Assembly (NCBI RefSeq): GCF_024753135.1
Contig: NZ_JANUGP010000008.1
Span: forward strand, 1 to 64,000
DNA: 64,000 bases
Direction of reading: 5' to 3'
From: Streptomyces pyxinicus
Lineage (GTDB): Bacteria; Actinomycetota; Actinomycetes; Streptomycetales; Streptomycetaceae
This document shows positions 1 through 8,450 of the stretch, one piece after another. The position numbers and the translations under genes are program-made. The notes beneath the pieces are model-generated. The model had not been told where the DNA came from and ran no database searches. It saw only the letters and a list, made by a program, of their open reading frames with translations. Positions within the stretch are counted from its first letter, which is position 1; every line of letters starts with the position of its first letter.

Positions 1-31
1 CGCCCCGTTTCCGTACGTCGGTCGCCGTGAC

Positions 32-523
32 TCAGGCCGCCTCGGCCCCGAGCTGGAACCACACCGACTTGCCCACGCCGTGCGGCCGTACGCCCCAGGA
101 GTCCGCGAGGGACTGCACCAGCACCAGGCCCCGGCCGTGGGTGTCCTCACGGGCGTCCGGGGCCTGCAGCTCGGGTCTGCGGGCCACGAAGTCCCGGACC
201 TCCACCCGGAGTCCACCCGGTTCGAGGACCGCCGTCAGCACGGCGTCGTCGTCGGTGTGCACGAGCGCGTTGGTGACCAGTTCGCTGGTGAGCAGTTCGG
301 CTATCTCCGAGCGGCCGGGCCTGCCCCAGTGCCGCAGTAACTCGCGTAACTCCCGGCGGGCCTCCGGCACCGCCTTGAGATCGGCCCGGCCCAGCCTGCG
401 CCGCAGCCGGTACGCGTCTTCCGTGATGGTGTCGGTCTCTTCCCCCGTGTCGGTCGCTTCCCCCGTGACCGCCGGGGACGCCCCGATGACCGCGGGACCG
501 CCCCCTCGCGCCTGCCTCTTCAT
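32..523 (-). CDS. RsbW-like ATP-binding protein (anti-sigma regulatory type)
   Basis: The 163-aa product has a GHKL/HATPase fold: an N-box-like segment SELVTNALVHT near the middle, then a DFV...P segment and a glycine lid DTHGRGLVLVQSLAD. It matches the numerous single-domain RsbW/SpoIIAB-like kinases of Streptomyces, which phosphorylate anti-anti-sigma factors or sequester sigma factors. No partner sigma or STAS gene is visible here, so the target is unknown. I chose the ATG at 523, which follows a G-rich stretch GGCGGGGGTC; a GTG 15 nt upstream (538) is the alternative. It is transcribed away from the window interior and its 3' end lies 31 nt from the window edge. Confidence 0.85.
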   Translation of the reverse strand: MKRQARGGGPAVIGASPAVTGEATDTGEETDTITEDAYRLRRRLGRADLKAVPEARRELRELLRHWGRPGRSEIAELLTSELVTNALVHTDDDAVLTAVLEPGGLRVEVRDFVARRPELQAPDAREDTHGRGLVLVQSLADSWGVRPHGVGKSVWFQLGAEAA

Positions 524-823
524 GACCCCCGCCCGCACGCCGCCCGCCCTGCCCCTCCTGGTCGAACACGTTCACGGGGGCATGCTTGCCCAGCGGGCTC
601 ACGGGCAGTCATCGCATATGCCGCATGACCGGCGGTTCGGCCACGGTCGTCCTTCGGCGTGCTGTGGCCCGGAACCCCCCGGACCCCCGTGCCGCGGGGC
701 CCCGGACCATCGCTGGGCGCCACATGCGCCCCGGGAGGGCGGCGCGGCGGCGCCCGGCACGGGCGGTCGGCACATCGTCACGGGTCGTGAAACTGGCCGA
801 AATCCGCCCCTGCCGAGGGAGGT
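524..823. other. Intergenic region, no gene recognised
   Basis: These 300 bases separate two minus-strand genes and should carry the promoter of the RsbW-like gene. Open frames crossing it on both strands are GC-rich shadows without a convincing ribosome site or family match. I see no tRNA or long hairpin. Confidence 0.5.
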
Positions 824-1312
824 TTACTTGCCCTCGATCCCCTTCGTTCCGTCGATCCCCTTCGTTCCGATGTGGAGGATCTTGTGGCTGCCGCGGGTCA
901 TGTCGACGACGAGCTTGGTGGTCTCGCCGCCGCCCCACGTCAGCGTGATGCCGGCCTCGGTGTGGTCGGCGGTGCCGTTGTCGGTGACCTTCCACGCGAC
1001 GGGGACGTTCTGCGCCCGCAGGACGCCGTCGGCGTGGTTGCCGTCCTCCCACTTCTTCAGCTGCTTGAGGTAGTCGGCGTCGATGTACTGCGCGCGCAGT
1101 TCGGCGGCGAGCCGGCCGCCGTGGTCCGGGTCGCTCTGGGCGTCGATGTAGGCGCCGTAGAAGTCGGCGACGCGGGTGATCGGGTCGGCCGGCTTGCCGC
1201 TGACCGTGCGGGGGCCGCCCGCGGCGGCCTGGGCGGTGACGCCGAGCCCGAGGGCGAGGGCGAGGACGGCGGTGCCGGCGGCGCGGCGGCGGGTGCGGGC
1301 GGTGCAGTTCAT
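824..1312 (-). CDS. Small secreted protein of unknown function
   Basis: The product is 162 aa. It starts with an Arg-rich n-region (RTRRR) and a hydrophobic stretch AGTAVLALALGLGVTAQAAA, a Sec or Tat-like signal peptide cleaved after about residue 26. The mature part has no cysteine and no motif I recognise. The C-terminus contains a short direct repeat, GTKGI, twice. I chose the start at 1312 because the signal peptide begins there; the same frame stays open upstream to 1588 but that part reads against the divergent gene. The gene is divergent from the HTH-transmembrane regulator, so 1313-1523 should hold both promoters, and the two may be functionally linked. That link is inference. Confidence 0.7.
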   Translation of the reverse strand: MNCTARTRRRAAGTAVLALALGLGVTAQAAAGGPRTVSGKPADPITRVADFYGAYIDAQSDPDHGGRLAAELRAQYIDADYLKQLKKWEDGNHADGVLRAQNVPVAWKVTDNGTADHTEAGITLTWGGGETTKLVVDMTRGSHKILHIGTKGIDGTKGIEGK

Positions 1313-1523
1313 CTGTGGTTCCCCGTTTCCGGTGAGTGGTACGTGCGGTCGGTGTTGCTGTGCTGCCTGTTGTCGCTGTGTTGCCCGATGAGCATCGGCA
1401 GTCCCGGGAGACGCCCGCAACGTCTGCCGGACCTGGAACCATCCCACCCCGTTTGACGTGCAGGTACAGGGAGTGCCTGGGATGCGTGTCCCGGGTGGGA
1501 CGGCTATCGGGAGACGGGGCACG

Positions 1524-2765
1524 ATGTCGGCGGAGCACGACGACGTCAGGGAGTTCGCCGCACTTTTGCGGCAGTTGAAGGACCGCACGGAGCGCAGCTA
1601 CAGCTCCCTGGCCCGCCGGGTCGGCATGAACACCTCGACCCTGCACCGCTACTGCGCGGGCGACGCGGTGCCCCAGGACTACGCCCCCGTGGAACGTCTG
1701 GCGGCGTTCTGCGGAGCGACCCCGGACGAACGCGTGACCCTGCACCACCACTGGCTCCGGGCCCTGGCCGCGCGTCAGCGGAGCGCGAGTCCGGCCGACG
1801 GTACGGGGGACCGGCCACCGGCGGCGGAGGCGGACGCCGGTGTGGCAGGGGCTCGGTTCGGATGGGCCCGGCGGCGCTGGGTCGTAGGTGTCGGGACGGC
1901 GGTCGTACTGGTGGCGGCGTGGGGCGGCGTCTCGGCCGCGCTGCACGACGGGCGGGACGCGCCGACCGGCGGCGGACCGTCGAGGGCGGCCGTGTCCGGC
2001 ACCGCTCTGAGCCCGTCCGGCCGGCAGAGCCGCTCCCCCGGCCGCCGTACGGCACCGCCCTCCCCCTCCTCCTCGGCGTCCGGAAAGCCGTCGGGTTCTC
2101 CCTCGGCCACTCCGCGCACCACGAGACCGGAACCCCGGTCCGGGCCGCCGCTCGCCGTGAGTGTCGACTCCCAGGTGTGGCGGCTGGGCTGCGACCATGA
2201 CTACGTCATCGCCAAGGAGCCCGGCAGCGTGCCCCCGCCGCCCGCTCCGCAGGACGCCGGGGTCTGGGCGGCGACGCAGGGCGCGGTGCACGGGCGGGAG
2301 ACGGACGTGCGGATCACGGTGCAGGGCCGGTCCGACGCGGCCGTGGTGCTGGAGGCGCTGCGGGTGCGGGTCGTCGGCCGTACGGCACCCGCGCAGGGCA
2401 CCGCCTATTCGATGGCGCAGGGGTGCGGCGGCGGCATGAGCCCCCGCTACTTCGCCGTGAACCTCGACAAGGACCGCCCGATCGCCCGGCCGGCGCCCGC
2501 CGACCCCGGCACCGCGGAGCACCCCGTCTCCCTCCCCTACCGCGTCTCGGCGAAGGACCCCGAGGAGTTGCTGGTGCGGGCCACCACCGACGGCTGCGAC
2601 TGCCGCTGGTACCTGGAGCTGGACTGGTCCAGCCAGGGCCGCACCGGGACCGTCCGTATCGACGACCACGGGGGTCCCTTCCGCACCAGCGCCATCAAGG
2701 GCCTCCCCCACTACTGGTACGGCTCCGACGGCGGCCGGCGCCGCTGGGTGCCCCTGACCGGCTGA
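1524..2765 (+). CDS. HTH domain protein with transmembrane segment and extracellular C-terminus
   Basis: The product is 413 aa. Residues 12-63 form an XRE-like helix-turn-helix (SYSSLARRVGMNTSTLHRYC); residues 119-140 are a single membrane span after RRR (positive-inside); residues 145-210 are a Ser/Pro/Thr-rich linker; residues about 215-413 are an exported domain with paired cysteines (WRLGCDHDY, GCGGGM, DGCDCRW). This architecture suggests a one-component membrane regulator sensing an envelope or extracellular signal. The ATG at 1524 is preceded by GGGAGACGGGGC. It is divergent from the small secreted protein and converges on poxB, with 12 nt between the two stop codons. The target genes are unknown. 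Confidence 0.8.
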   Translation: MSAEHDDVREFAALLRQLKDRTERSYSSLARRVGMNTSTLHRYCAGDAVPQDYAPVERLAAFCGATPDERVTLHHHWLRALAARQRSASPADGTGDRPPAAEADAGVAGARFGWARRRWVVGVGTAVVLVAAWGGVSAALHDGRDAPTGGGPSRAAVSGTALSPSGRQSRSPGRRTAPPSPSSSASGKPSGSPSATPRTTRPEPRSGPPLAVSVDSQVWRLGCDHDYVIAKEPGSVPPPPAPQDAGVWAATQGAVHGRETDVRITVQGRSDAAVVLEALRVRVVGRTAPAQGTAYSMAQGCGGGMSPRYFAVNLDKDRPIARPAPADPGTAEHPVSLPYRVSAKDPEELLVRATTDGCDCRWYLELDWSSQGRTGTVRIDDHGGPFRTSAIKGLPHYWYGSDGGRRRWVPLTG

Positions 2766-2777
2766 GCCACAAGGCCC

Positions 2778-4520
2778 CTAAGGGCGGGGCACGTTGCGGA
2801 GGTTGGAGCGGGCCATCTGGAGCATGCGGCCCACTCCGCCGTCCAGGACGATCTTGGAGGCGGACAGGGCGAACCCGGTGACCATCTCCGCGCTGATCTT
2901 CGGCGGGATGGACAGCGCGTTGGGGTCGGTGACGATGTCCACCAGGGCCGGTCCCTTGTGCCGGAACGCCTCCTTGAGGGCGCCGGCGAGCTGCTTCGGC
3001 TTCTCCACCCGCACCCCGTGGGCACCGCAGGCCCGGGCGACGGCGGCGAAGTCGGGGTTGGTGTTGGTGGTGCCGTACGAGGGCAGGCCGGCGACCAGCA
3101 TCTCCAACTCGACCATGCCGAGGGAGGAGTTGTTGAACAGCACGACCTTGACCGGCAGGTCGTACTGCACGAGGGTCAGGAAGTCGCCCATCAGCATGGC
3201 GAACCCGCCGTCGCCGGACATGGCGACCACCTGTCGGCGCCGGTCGGTGAACTGGGCGCCGATCGCCATCGGCAGCGCGTTCGCCATCGAGCCGTGGGAG
3301 AACGAACCGATGACCCTGCGGCGGCCGTTGGGCGAGACGTACCGCGCGGCCCAGACGTTGCACATGCCGGTGTCGACCGTGAACACCGCGTCGTCGTCGG
3401 CGACTTCGTCGAGTACGGCGGCCACGTACTCGGGGTGGATCGGGACGTGCTTGTCGACCTTGCGGGTGTACGCCTTGACCACGCCCTCCAGCGCGTCGGC
3501 GTGTTTCTTCAGCATCCGGTCCAGGAAGCGCCGGTTGGACTTCTCCGTCACGCGCGGGATCAGACAGCGCAGCGTCTCGCGCACGTCGCCCCACACCGCG
3601 AGGTCGAGCCGGGAGCGGCGGCCGAGCACCTCGGGCCGTACGTCGATCTGGGCGATCTGCACGTCGTCGGGCAGGAAGGCGTTGTACGGGAAGTCGGTGC
3701 CGAGCAGGATCAGCAGGTCGCACTCGTGGGTGGCCTCGTAGGCGGCACCGTAGCCGAGCAGCCCGCTCATCCCGACGTCGAAGGGATTGTCGTACTGAAT
3801 CCATTCCTTGCCGCGCAGGGCGTGCCCCACCGGGGACTTGATCTTCTCCGCGAACCGCATGACCTCGGCGTGGGCGCCGGCGGTGCCCGCGCCGCAGAAC
3901 AGGGTGACCTTGCCGGCCGCGTCGATCATGGCCGCGAGCCGGTCGATCTCGGCGTCGCCGGGCCGGACGGTGGGCCGGGAGGTGACGAGGGCACTCCGCG
4001 CGGCTTCCTTGGGGGCGGGTTCGGCGGCGATGTCGCCGGGCAGGGAGACCACGCTGACGCCGCTTCGGCCCACCGCGTGCTGGATGGCGGTCTGGAGCAG
4101 CCGGGGCATCTGTTTCGGGCTGGAGATCAGCTCGCTGTAGTGGCTGCACTCCTGGAAGAGGCGGTCGGGGTGGGTCTCCTGGAAGAAGCCGAGCCCGATC
4201 TCGCTGGACGGGATCTGGGAGGCCAGGGCGAGCACCGGGGCCATGGAACGATGGGCGTCGTACAGGCCGTTGATCAGGTGCAGGTTGCCCGGGCCGCAGG
4301 AGCCCGCGCAGGCCGCCAGCTTCCCGGTGAGCTGCGCCTCGGCACTGGCCGCGAAGGCGGCGGTCTCCTCGTGGCGCACGTGCACCCAGTCGATCGCGGG
4401 GGTGCGGCGGACGGCGTCCACGACCGGGTTGAGGCTGTCGCCGACGACGCCGTACAGCCGGCGCACGCCCGCGCGGACGAGGATGTCGACGAACTGCTCG
4501 GCTACGTTCTGTCTGGCCAT
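2778..4520 (-). CDS. poxB: Pyruvate oxidase / pyruvate:quinone oxidoreductase (ThDP-dependent)
   Basis: The 580-aa product has full family length. It has the N-terminal PYR domain with catalytic Glu near residue 51 in HEETAAF, a central FAD-type Rossmann domain (LFCGAGTAG, about 207-215), and the C-terminal PP domain with the ThDP/Mg motif GDG (436-438) ending in NN (463-464). Family knowledge: such enzymes convert pyruvate to acetate and CO2, passing electrons to membrane quinones (PoxB) or oxygen. The Streptomyces forms are usually called pyruvate dehydrogenase (quinone). Acetolactate synthase is less likely because the closest recognisable features (GVVGDSLNPVVDA, SCGPGNLHLING) are PoxB-like. 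It is monocistronic, on the minus strand. Confidence 0.92.
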   Translation of the reverse strand: MARQNVAEQFVDILVRAGVRRLYGVVGDSLNPVVDAVRRTPAIDWVHVRHEETAAFAASAEAQLTGKLAACAGSCGPGNLHLINGLYDAHRSMAPVLALASQIPSSEIGLGFFQETHPDRLFQECSHYSELISSPKQMPRLLQTAIQHAVGRSGVSVVSLPGDIAAEPAPKEAARSALVTSRPTVRPGDAEIDRLAAMIDAAGKVTLFCGAGTAGAHAEVMRFAEKIKSPVGHALRGKEWIQYDNPFDVGMSGLLGYGAAYEATHECDLLILLGTDFPYNAFLPDDVQIAQIDVRPEVLGRRSRLDLAVWGDVRETLRCLIPRVTEKSNRRFLDRMLKKHADALEGVVKAYTRKVDKHVPIHPEYVAAVLDEVADDDAVFTVDTGMCNVWAARYVSPNGRRRVIGSFSHGSMANALPMAIGAQFTDRRRQVVAMSGDGGFAMLMGDFLTLVQYDLPVKVVLFNNSSLGMVELEMLVAGLPSYGTTNTNPDFAAVARACGAHGVRVEKPKQLAGALKEAFRHKGPALVDIVTDPNALSIPPKISAEMVTGFALSASKIVLDGGVGRMLQMARSNLRNVPRP

Positions 4521-4598
4521 GGCGCGCGTCTGCCCCTTCGGTGTCCCGGGAGGGGCCCGGTACGGCCCTCCCGTTCCATCAATCCACAGGGGCCGCGG

Positions 4599-6557
4599 TT
4601 ACGCCTCCCACACGGCCGCCGCCGTACGGTCGTCGGCGTAGCCCTTGACCCGCACCTGGGCGTCGGCGAGGAAGGCCGCGAGGCCGGGCGGGGTACGGCC
4701 GGACCAGCGGCGGGCCAGGTAGGCGCAGAGGGCGGGCTCGCCGCGCAGCGGGTCGGCCAGGCCCGGCGTGCACATCACCAGCGCGTCACCCGGGCGGGCT
4801 AGCGAGGCGCGGAAGCGGAACGGCTCGCGGGGTGGCGCGGGCGCCGGTTCGAAGGGTCTCGGCGGGGCCGGGATGCCGAGGTCGAGGGTGAGCCGGTCGC
4901 CCTCGGGGGTCTCGGCGGGCGGTGAGCCGAATCCGACGACGGGGGCGCCGCCGGGCTCCGCGGGCACCGGCTGCGGTTCGATGTCCTGCCAGACGCCGTC
5001 CCGCAGCCGGAACAGGCCGCCCTCACCGACCCCGAAGAACACCCGGGTACGGCAGTCGGGGTCGGCGGGCAGCAGCAGGCAGCGCAGGCTCGCGCCGTAC
5101 TGCTCCGGGTCGACGCCCCGTTCGTCGGCCGTGGCCCGGAGCCGGCCGAGGCTGCGGTCGGTCAGCCGGTGCAGGCCGGACTTCAGCTCGCCGCGCCGGC
5201 CCGCCCGGATGTCCTCGCCGAGCCGCTGGTGGCTGCGGCCCACGGCCTGCCCGATCCAGCGGCACGCCTCGGCCGCCGCGAGATGGGCACCGGACGCGGC
5301 GCGGGCGCCGGTGGCCATCGCGACCAGCACCAGGGCGTGGTCCCCGCTGCCGAACCGCGCGACGAGCAACGCGTCCCGCCGCGGCTCCCCCCGGTACCGC
5401 CCCGAGTCCCCCCGCAACGACACCGCCCGCACGGCGCACGCCCCGTACCGGGCCCCCTCCAGCACGGTGTCCGACACCAAGTCCCCGAGCCCGTCCGGGT
5501 CGGCGGCCGGCAGCGCGGTGGGCTCGGGGTCGTATGTGGGCGGCCCGGAGCCGACGTAGTCGACGCCCCCCTCCGGCGCGGAAGCCCCGCCTGCGGCATC
5601 TCGCGGCGATCCGGGATCCGGAGACGCCACTTCGCCGCGCGCCGCTTCGGCCCCGCGCCGCCGCGACGGCAGCCCGGACCCGCCGCCCGACGTACCGGCC
5701 GCAGCGGACCAGGCAACCCCACCGACCGGTCGACCGGGGCCGGACACCCCTGCCGTACGCGGGTCGGCGGGCGCCGCGCTGTCAGCCCCAGCGGCGGGAG
5801 GTGAGGACGCGGCCGGACCGGCAGCGGCCCAGGCTCCGGGCCGGGCGGAAGGAGCGGTGTTCTCGGGCGGGGCGGAGGGAGGGGTGTTCTCGGGCGGGGG
5901 GGAGGGAGGGGTGTTCTCGGGCCGGTCGGCGCGGCTCGCCGCCCCCGGCGGATCGTCGGGAGCCGCTGCCCCGCGCGGGTCGGCGGGCGCCGCCATGGCC
6001 CCGGGGAAGTCGGCCAGCGCATCGGCCCCGGCCACCCCGGAAGGGCCGACCCCGCCCGGCTCGGTGCCGGCGCTCCCGCCCGAGTCGGCCAGGTCCTCGA
6101 CCCCGCCTGTCCCGTAGGGGTCAACCCCGTCGTCTCCCCCGGGTCCGCCGGCCCCCACCGCGTCGGCGACGCCGTCGTCACCACCCGCCCCCCGCGCGGC
6201 CCCCGCAGCATCGGCACGAGGTGGCACCGTGGGCACGGGCGGCCAGGGCGGAGGGGGAGGTTGTGCCGGGCGCAGAGCGGGGAGCGGGGGTTCCGGCGGG
6301 CCGGGCTTCGCCTCCCTCAGGGAGGGCGCCCGGGGTGCCGGAACCGGCGGTGGCGGTGCGGCGCCCGGGCCCTCGGAGCCCCCGCCACCCCCCGCCGACC
6401 CGTGCGGGCGCCCCGTCACCGTGTTCCGTGCCGAGGCGAAGCGGTCGTCCAGGGTGTCCGGGGCGGGTGTGGGGCCCGTGTCCGGGGTGGAGTCGTCGTA
6501 CAGCTGTCCCCACCAGTCGTCCTCGGGACGGGCGGGCCTTCCCCCCTGCTGGCTCAT
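4599..6557 (-). CDS. PP2C-type protein phosphatase with long Pro/Ala/Gly-rich N-terminus
   Basis: The 652-aa product has a C-terminal third that resembles the PPM/PP2C-2 family (DALLVARFGSGDHALVLVAM, HLAAAEACRWIG, GDALVMCTPGLADPL, then DDRTAAAVWEA, which supplies a late Asp). The first ~400 residues are low-complexity Pro/Ala/Gly, including a 9-residue tandem repeat ENTPPSPPP-like (27 nt, three copies). A metal-dependent Ser/Thr phosphatase role is family-based; the N-terminus may be a disordered interaction arm. The start at 6557 (MSQQGG) is chosen because an upstream Met would add an unlikely Arg-rich tail. It is divergent from the LuxR-like regulator. It ends 78 nt before poxB. Confidence 0.75.
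   Translation of the reverse strand: MSQQGGRPARPEDDWWGQLYDDSTPDTGPTPAPDTLDDRFASARNTVTGRPHGSAGGGGGSEGPGAAPPPPVPAPRAPSLREAKPGPPEPPLPALRPAQPPPPPWPPVPTVPPRADAAGAARGAGGDDGVADAVGAGGPGGDDGVDPYGTGGVEDLADSGGSAGTEPGGVGPSGVAGADALADFPGAMAAPADPRGAAAPDDPPGAASRADRPENTPPSPPPENTPPSAPPENTAPSARPGAWAAAGPAASSPPAAGADSAAPADPRTAGVSGPGRPVGGVAWSAAAGTSGGGSGLPSRRRGAEAARGEVASPDPGSPRDAAGGASAPEGGVDYVGSGPPTYDPEPTALPAADPDGLGDLVSDTVLEGARYGACAVRAVSLRGDSGRYRGEPRRDALLVARFGSGDHALVLVAMATGARAASGAHLAAAEACRWIGQAVGRSHQRLGEDIRAGRRGELKSGLHRLTDRSLGRLRATADERGVDPEQYGASLRCLLLPADPDCRTRVFFGVGEGGLFRLRDGVWQDIEPQPVPAEPGGAPVVGFGSPPAETPEGDRLTLDLGIPAPPRPFEPAPAPPREPFRFRASLARPGDALVMCTPGLADPLRGEPALCAYLARRWSGRTPPGLAAFLADAQVRVKGYADDRTAAAVWEA
5857..5937. 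repeat. 27-bp tandem repeat, three copies, inside the phosphatase gene
   Basis: Three in-frame 27-nt units beginning GTGTTCTCGGGC start at 5857, 5884 and 5911. On the coding strand each encodes a Pro-rich nonapeptide of the form ENTPPSxPP. The third copy diverges after 12 nt. Confidence 0.85.
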
Positions 6558-6925
6558 GCCCTGCATTGTCACCGCACGGGCCACGCGGAAACGGGGCATC
6601 GGGAAAATGAGGCCACTTCGAACTGCCGTACGGCGCCCGGGTAGTGGCCGCCGGGCGGCCCCACCCCCCACGGGAGGACCGCCCGGCGACGTCTGCGGCG
6701 GCCGGCCGGGGCACCTCTCGGCGCCGGGCGAATGGCCGGATCGCGGCTTGGCTTCCGGGACACGTATGGGGACCGTGGGTACGACCGCGCGTCTTCCGGT
6801 GCTGCCACCTTGGCAGAGTCCCCACGGATCCGGCGATGATGTCCGGCGGCGGGTTCACGCCGTGGCTGTTTTCCGCCACGGTGGCCGTTTCGGATGGCCG
6901 AGGCACGGGAGAGGGACGTACGTCG
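6558..6925. other. Divergent intergenic region with a hairpin
   Basis: These 368 bases lie between the phosphatase gene and the LuxR-like regulator, reading outwards in both directions. The only structure I can support is the inverted repeat at 6860-6881. Frames running through it lack a plausible start site. Confidence 0.5.
6860..6881. promoter_or_regulatory. 7-bp inverted repeat, possible operator
   Basis: CCGTGGC (6860-6866) and GCCACGG (6875-6881) are perfectly complementary around an 8-nt T-rich centre, TGTTTTCC. It lies 45 nt upstream of the LuxR-like start, so it may be an autoregulatory site or a leader hairpin. Confidence 0.4.
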
Positions 6926-7903
6926 ATGCTGGCAGCGATAGGCCTGGACGAGACGCACGAGGCGGCGTACCGGGCACTGGTGTCCGTCGGCGCTGCCGAA
7001 GTGGCCGATCTGGCCCGGCGCCTGACGCTGGCCGAGCAGGACACCGAACGCGCGCTGCGCCGCCTGGAACGGCGAGGGCTCGCGGCCCAGTCCTCGGCGC
7101 GGCCGGGCCGCTGGGTGGCGGCCCCGCCCGGAGTGGCGCTCGGCGCGCTGCTCACCCGGCAGCGGCACGAGCTGGAGAAGGCGGAGCTGGCGGCGGTGCT
7201 GCTCGCGGAGGAGTACCGGGCGGCGGCGGCCGAGCCGGCGGTGCACGACCTGGTGGAGGTGGTGACCGGCGCCCCGGCGGTCGCCCAGCGCTTCCTGCAA
7301 CTCCAGCTGGGCGCGGCCGAGGAGGTGTGCGCGCTGGTCACCGGCAACCCGGTGGTCGTCTCCGGCATGGAGAACGACGCCGAGGAACAGGCCGCCGGGC
7401 GCGGGGTCCGCTACCGGGTGGTGGTGGAGCGTGCCGTACTGGATCTCCCGCACGGGATGACCGAGCTGACGGCGGCGCTCGGCCGGGAGGAAGAGGTCCG
7501 GGTGGTGGACCGGGTGCCGACGAAGCTGGTGGTGGCCGACCGCTCGCTGGCGATGGTGCCGCTGACCTCGCGCACGGCGGAGCCGGCCGCGCTGGTGGTG
7601 CACGCCAGCGGGCTGCTGGAGCTGCTGGCCGGGCTGTTCGAGTCGGTGTGGCGGGACGCGCTGCCGCTGCGGCTCGGCGCCTCGGGGGTGGCCGAGGAGC
7701 GGCCGGACGGCCCGGACGCCACCGACCTGGAGGTGCTGTCGCTGCTGCTGGCCGGGCTGACCGACGTGAGCGTGGCCAAGCAGCTGGACCTGGGGCTGCG
7801 GACCGTGCAGCGCCGGGTGCGTCGGCTGATGGAGCTGGCGGGGGTGACGACCCGGCTGCAACTGGGCTGGCACGCTTTCGAGCGCGGCTGGGTGGCCAGG
7901 TAG
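6926..7903 (+). CDS. LuxR-type HTH transcriptional regulator with TrmB-like N-terminus
   Basis: The 325-aa product has an N-terminal winged-helix segment (residues ~8-60, SVGAAEVADLARRL ... ALRRLERRGLAA) like TrmB regulators. A central domain of unknown ligand follows. A C-terminal LuxR/GerE HTH covers about residues 262-318 (LEVLSLLLAGLTDVSVAKQL, RTVQRRVRRLMELAGV). This family is common in Streptomyces, often without a mapped regulon. The ATG at 6926 has a GGGAGAGGGA ribosome site; upstream in-frame codons are non-coding in character. The next gene (DUF456) follows after 57 nt in the same direction. Confidence 0.85.
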   Translation: MLAAIGLDETHEAAYRALVSVGAAEVADLARRLTLAEQDTERALRRLERRGLAAQSSARPGRWVAAPPGVALGALLTRQRHELEKAELAAVLLAEEYRAAAAEPAVHDLVEVVTGAPAVAQRFLQLQLGAAEEVCALVTGNPVVVSGMENDAEEQAAGRGVRYRVVVERAVLDLPHGMTELTAALGREEEVRVVDRVPTKLVVADRSLAMVPLTSRTAEPAALVVHASGLLELLAGLFESVWRDALPLRLGASGVAEERPDGPDATDLEVLSLLLAGLTDVSVAKQLDLGLRTVQRRVRRLMELAGVTTRLQLGWHAFERGWVAR

Positions 7904-7960
7904 CTGCCCCGCCGTCCTCGCTGACCTGCGGCTTCGCCGAGGGTCCGGCACCCTGGGCAG

Positions 7961-8443
7961 ATGGGAGTGTGGCAGCTGCTGCCGGCCGGCACGGTGCTCG
8001 CGCTCGGCCTGTGCGGGGTGCTGGTGCCGGGGGTGCCGGGGTCGTGGCTGGTGTGGGCCGCGGTGCTGTGGTGGGCGGTGCAGGACCCGCGGCCGGTGGC
8101 GTGGGGCGTTCTGGTGGGTGCCACCGCGGTCCTGCTGCTGTCGCTGGTGGTGCGCCGGGCGCTGCCGCCGCGCCGGCTGCGGCGCAGCGGCGCCACGCCG
8201 AGGATGGCGGTGTACGCGGGCGTCGGCGCCGTTCTCGGGTTCGTGCTGCTGCCGGTGGTGGGCGCGGTGCCCGGTTTCCTGGCGGGGATCTACCTGCACG
8301 AGCGGCTTCGGCTCGGTACGCGCGGCGAGGCGATGACCGCCCTGCGTACGGCGATGCGCTCGGGCGGGTCGAGTGTGCTGGCGGAACTGCTCGCGTGTCT
8401 GCTGGTCGCGGGCGCGTGGCTGGGGGCGGTGCTGGCCGCCTGA
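7961..8443 (+). CDS. DUF456 family membrane protein
   Basis: The 160-aa product is very hydrophobic, with about four membrane spans (residues ~5-40, 45-65, 82-110, 138-160). The segment GVLVPGVPGSWLVWAAVLWW and the C-terminal GFLAGIYLHERLR are typical of DUF456. Members are found next to varied genes and have no established function. Its stop is 7 nt from the convergent stop of the SGNH esterase. Confidence 0.8.
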   Translation: MGVWQLLPAGTVLALGLCGVLVPGVPGSWLVWAAVLWWAVQDPRPVAWGVLVGATAVLLLSLVVRRALPPRRLRRSGATPRMAVYAGVGAVLGFVLLPVVGAVPGFLAGIYLHERLRLGTRGEAMTALRTAMRSGGSSVLAELLACLLVAGAWLGAVLAA

Positions 8444-8450
8444 GCGCCGC

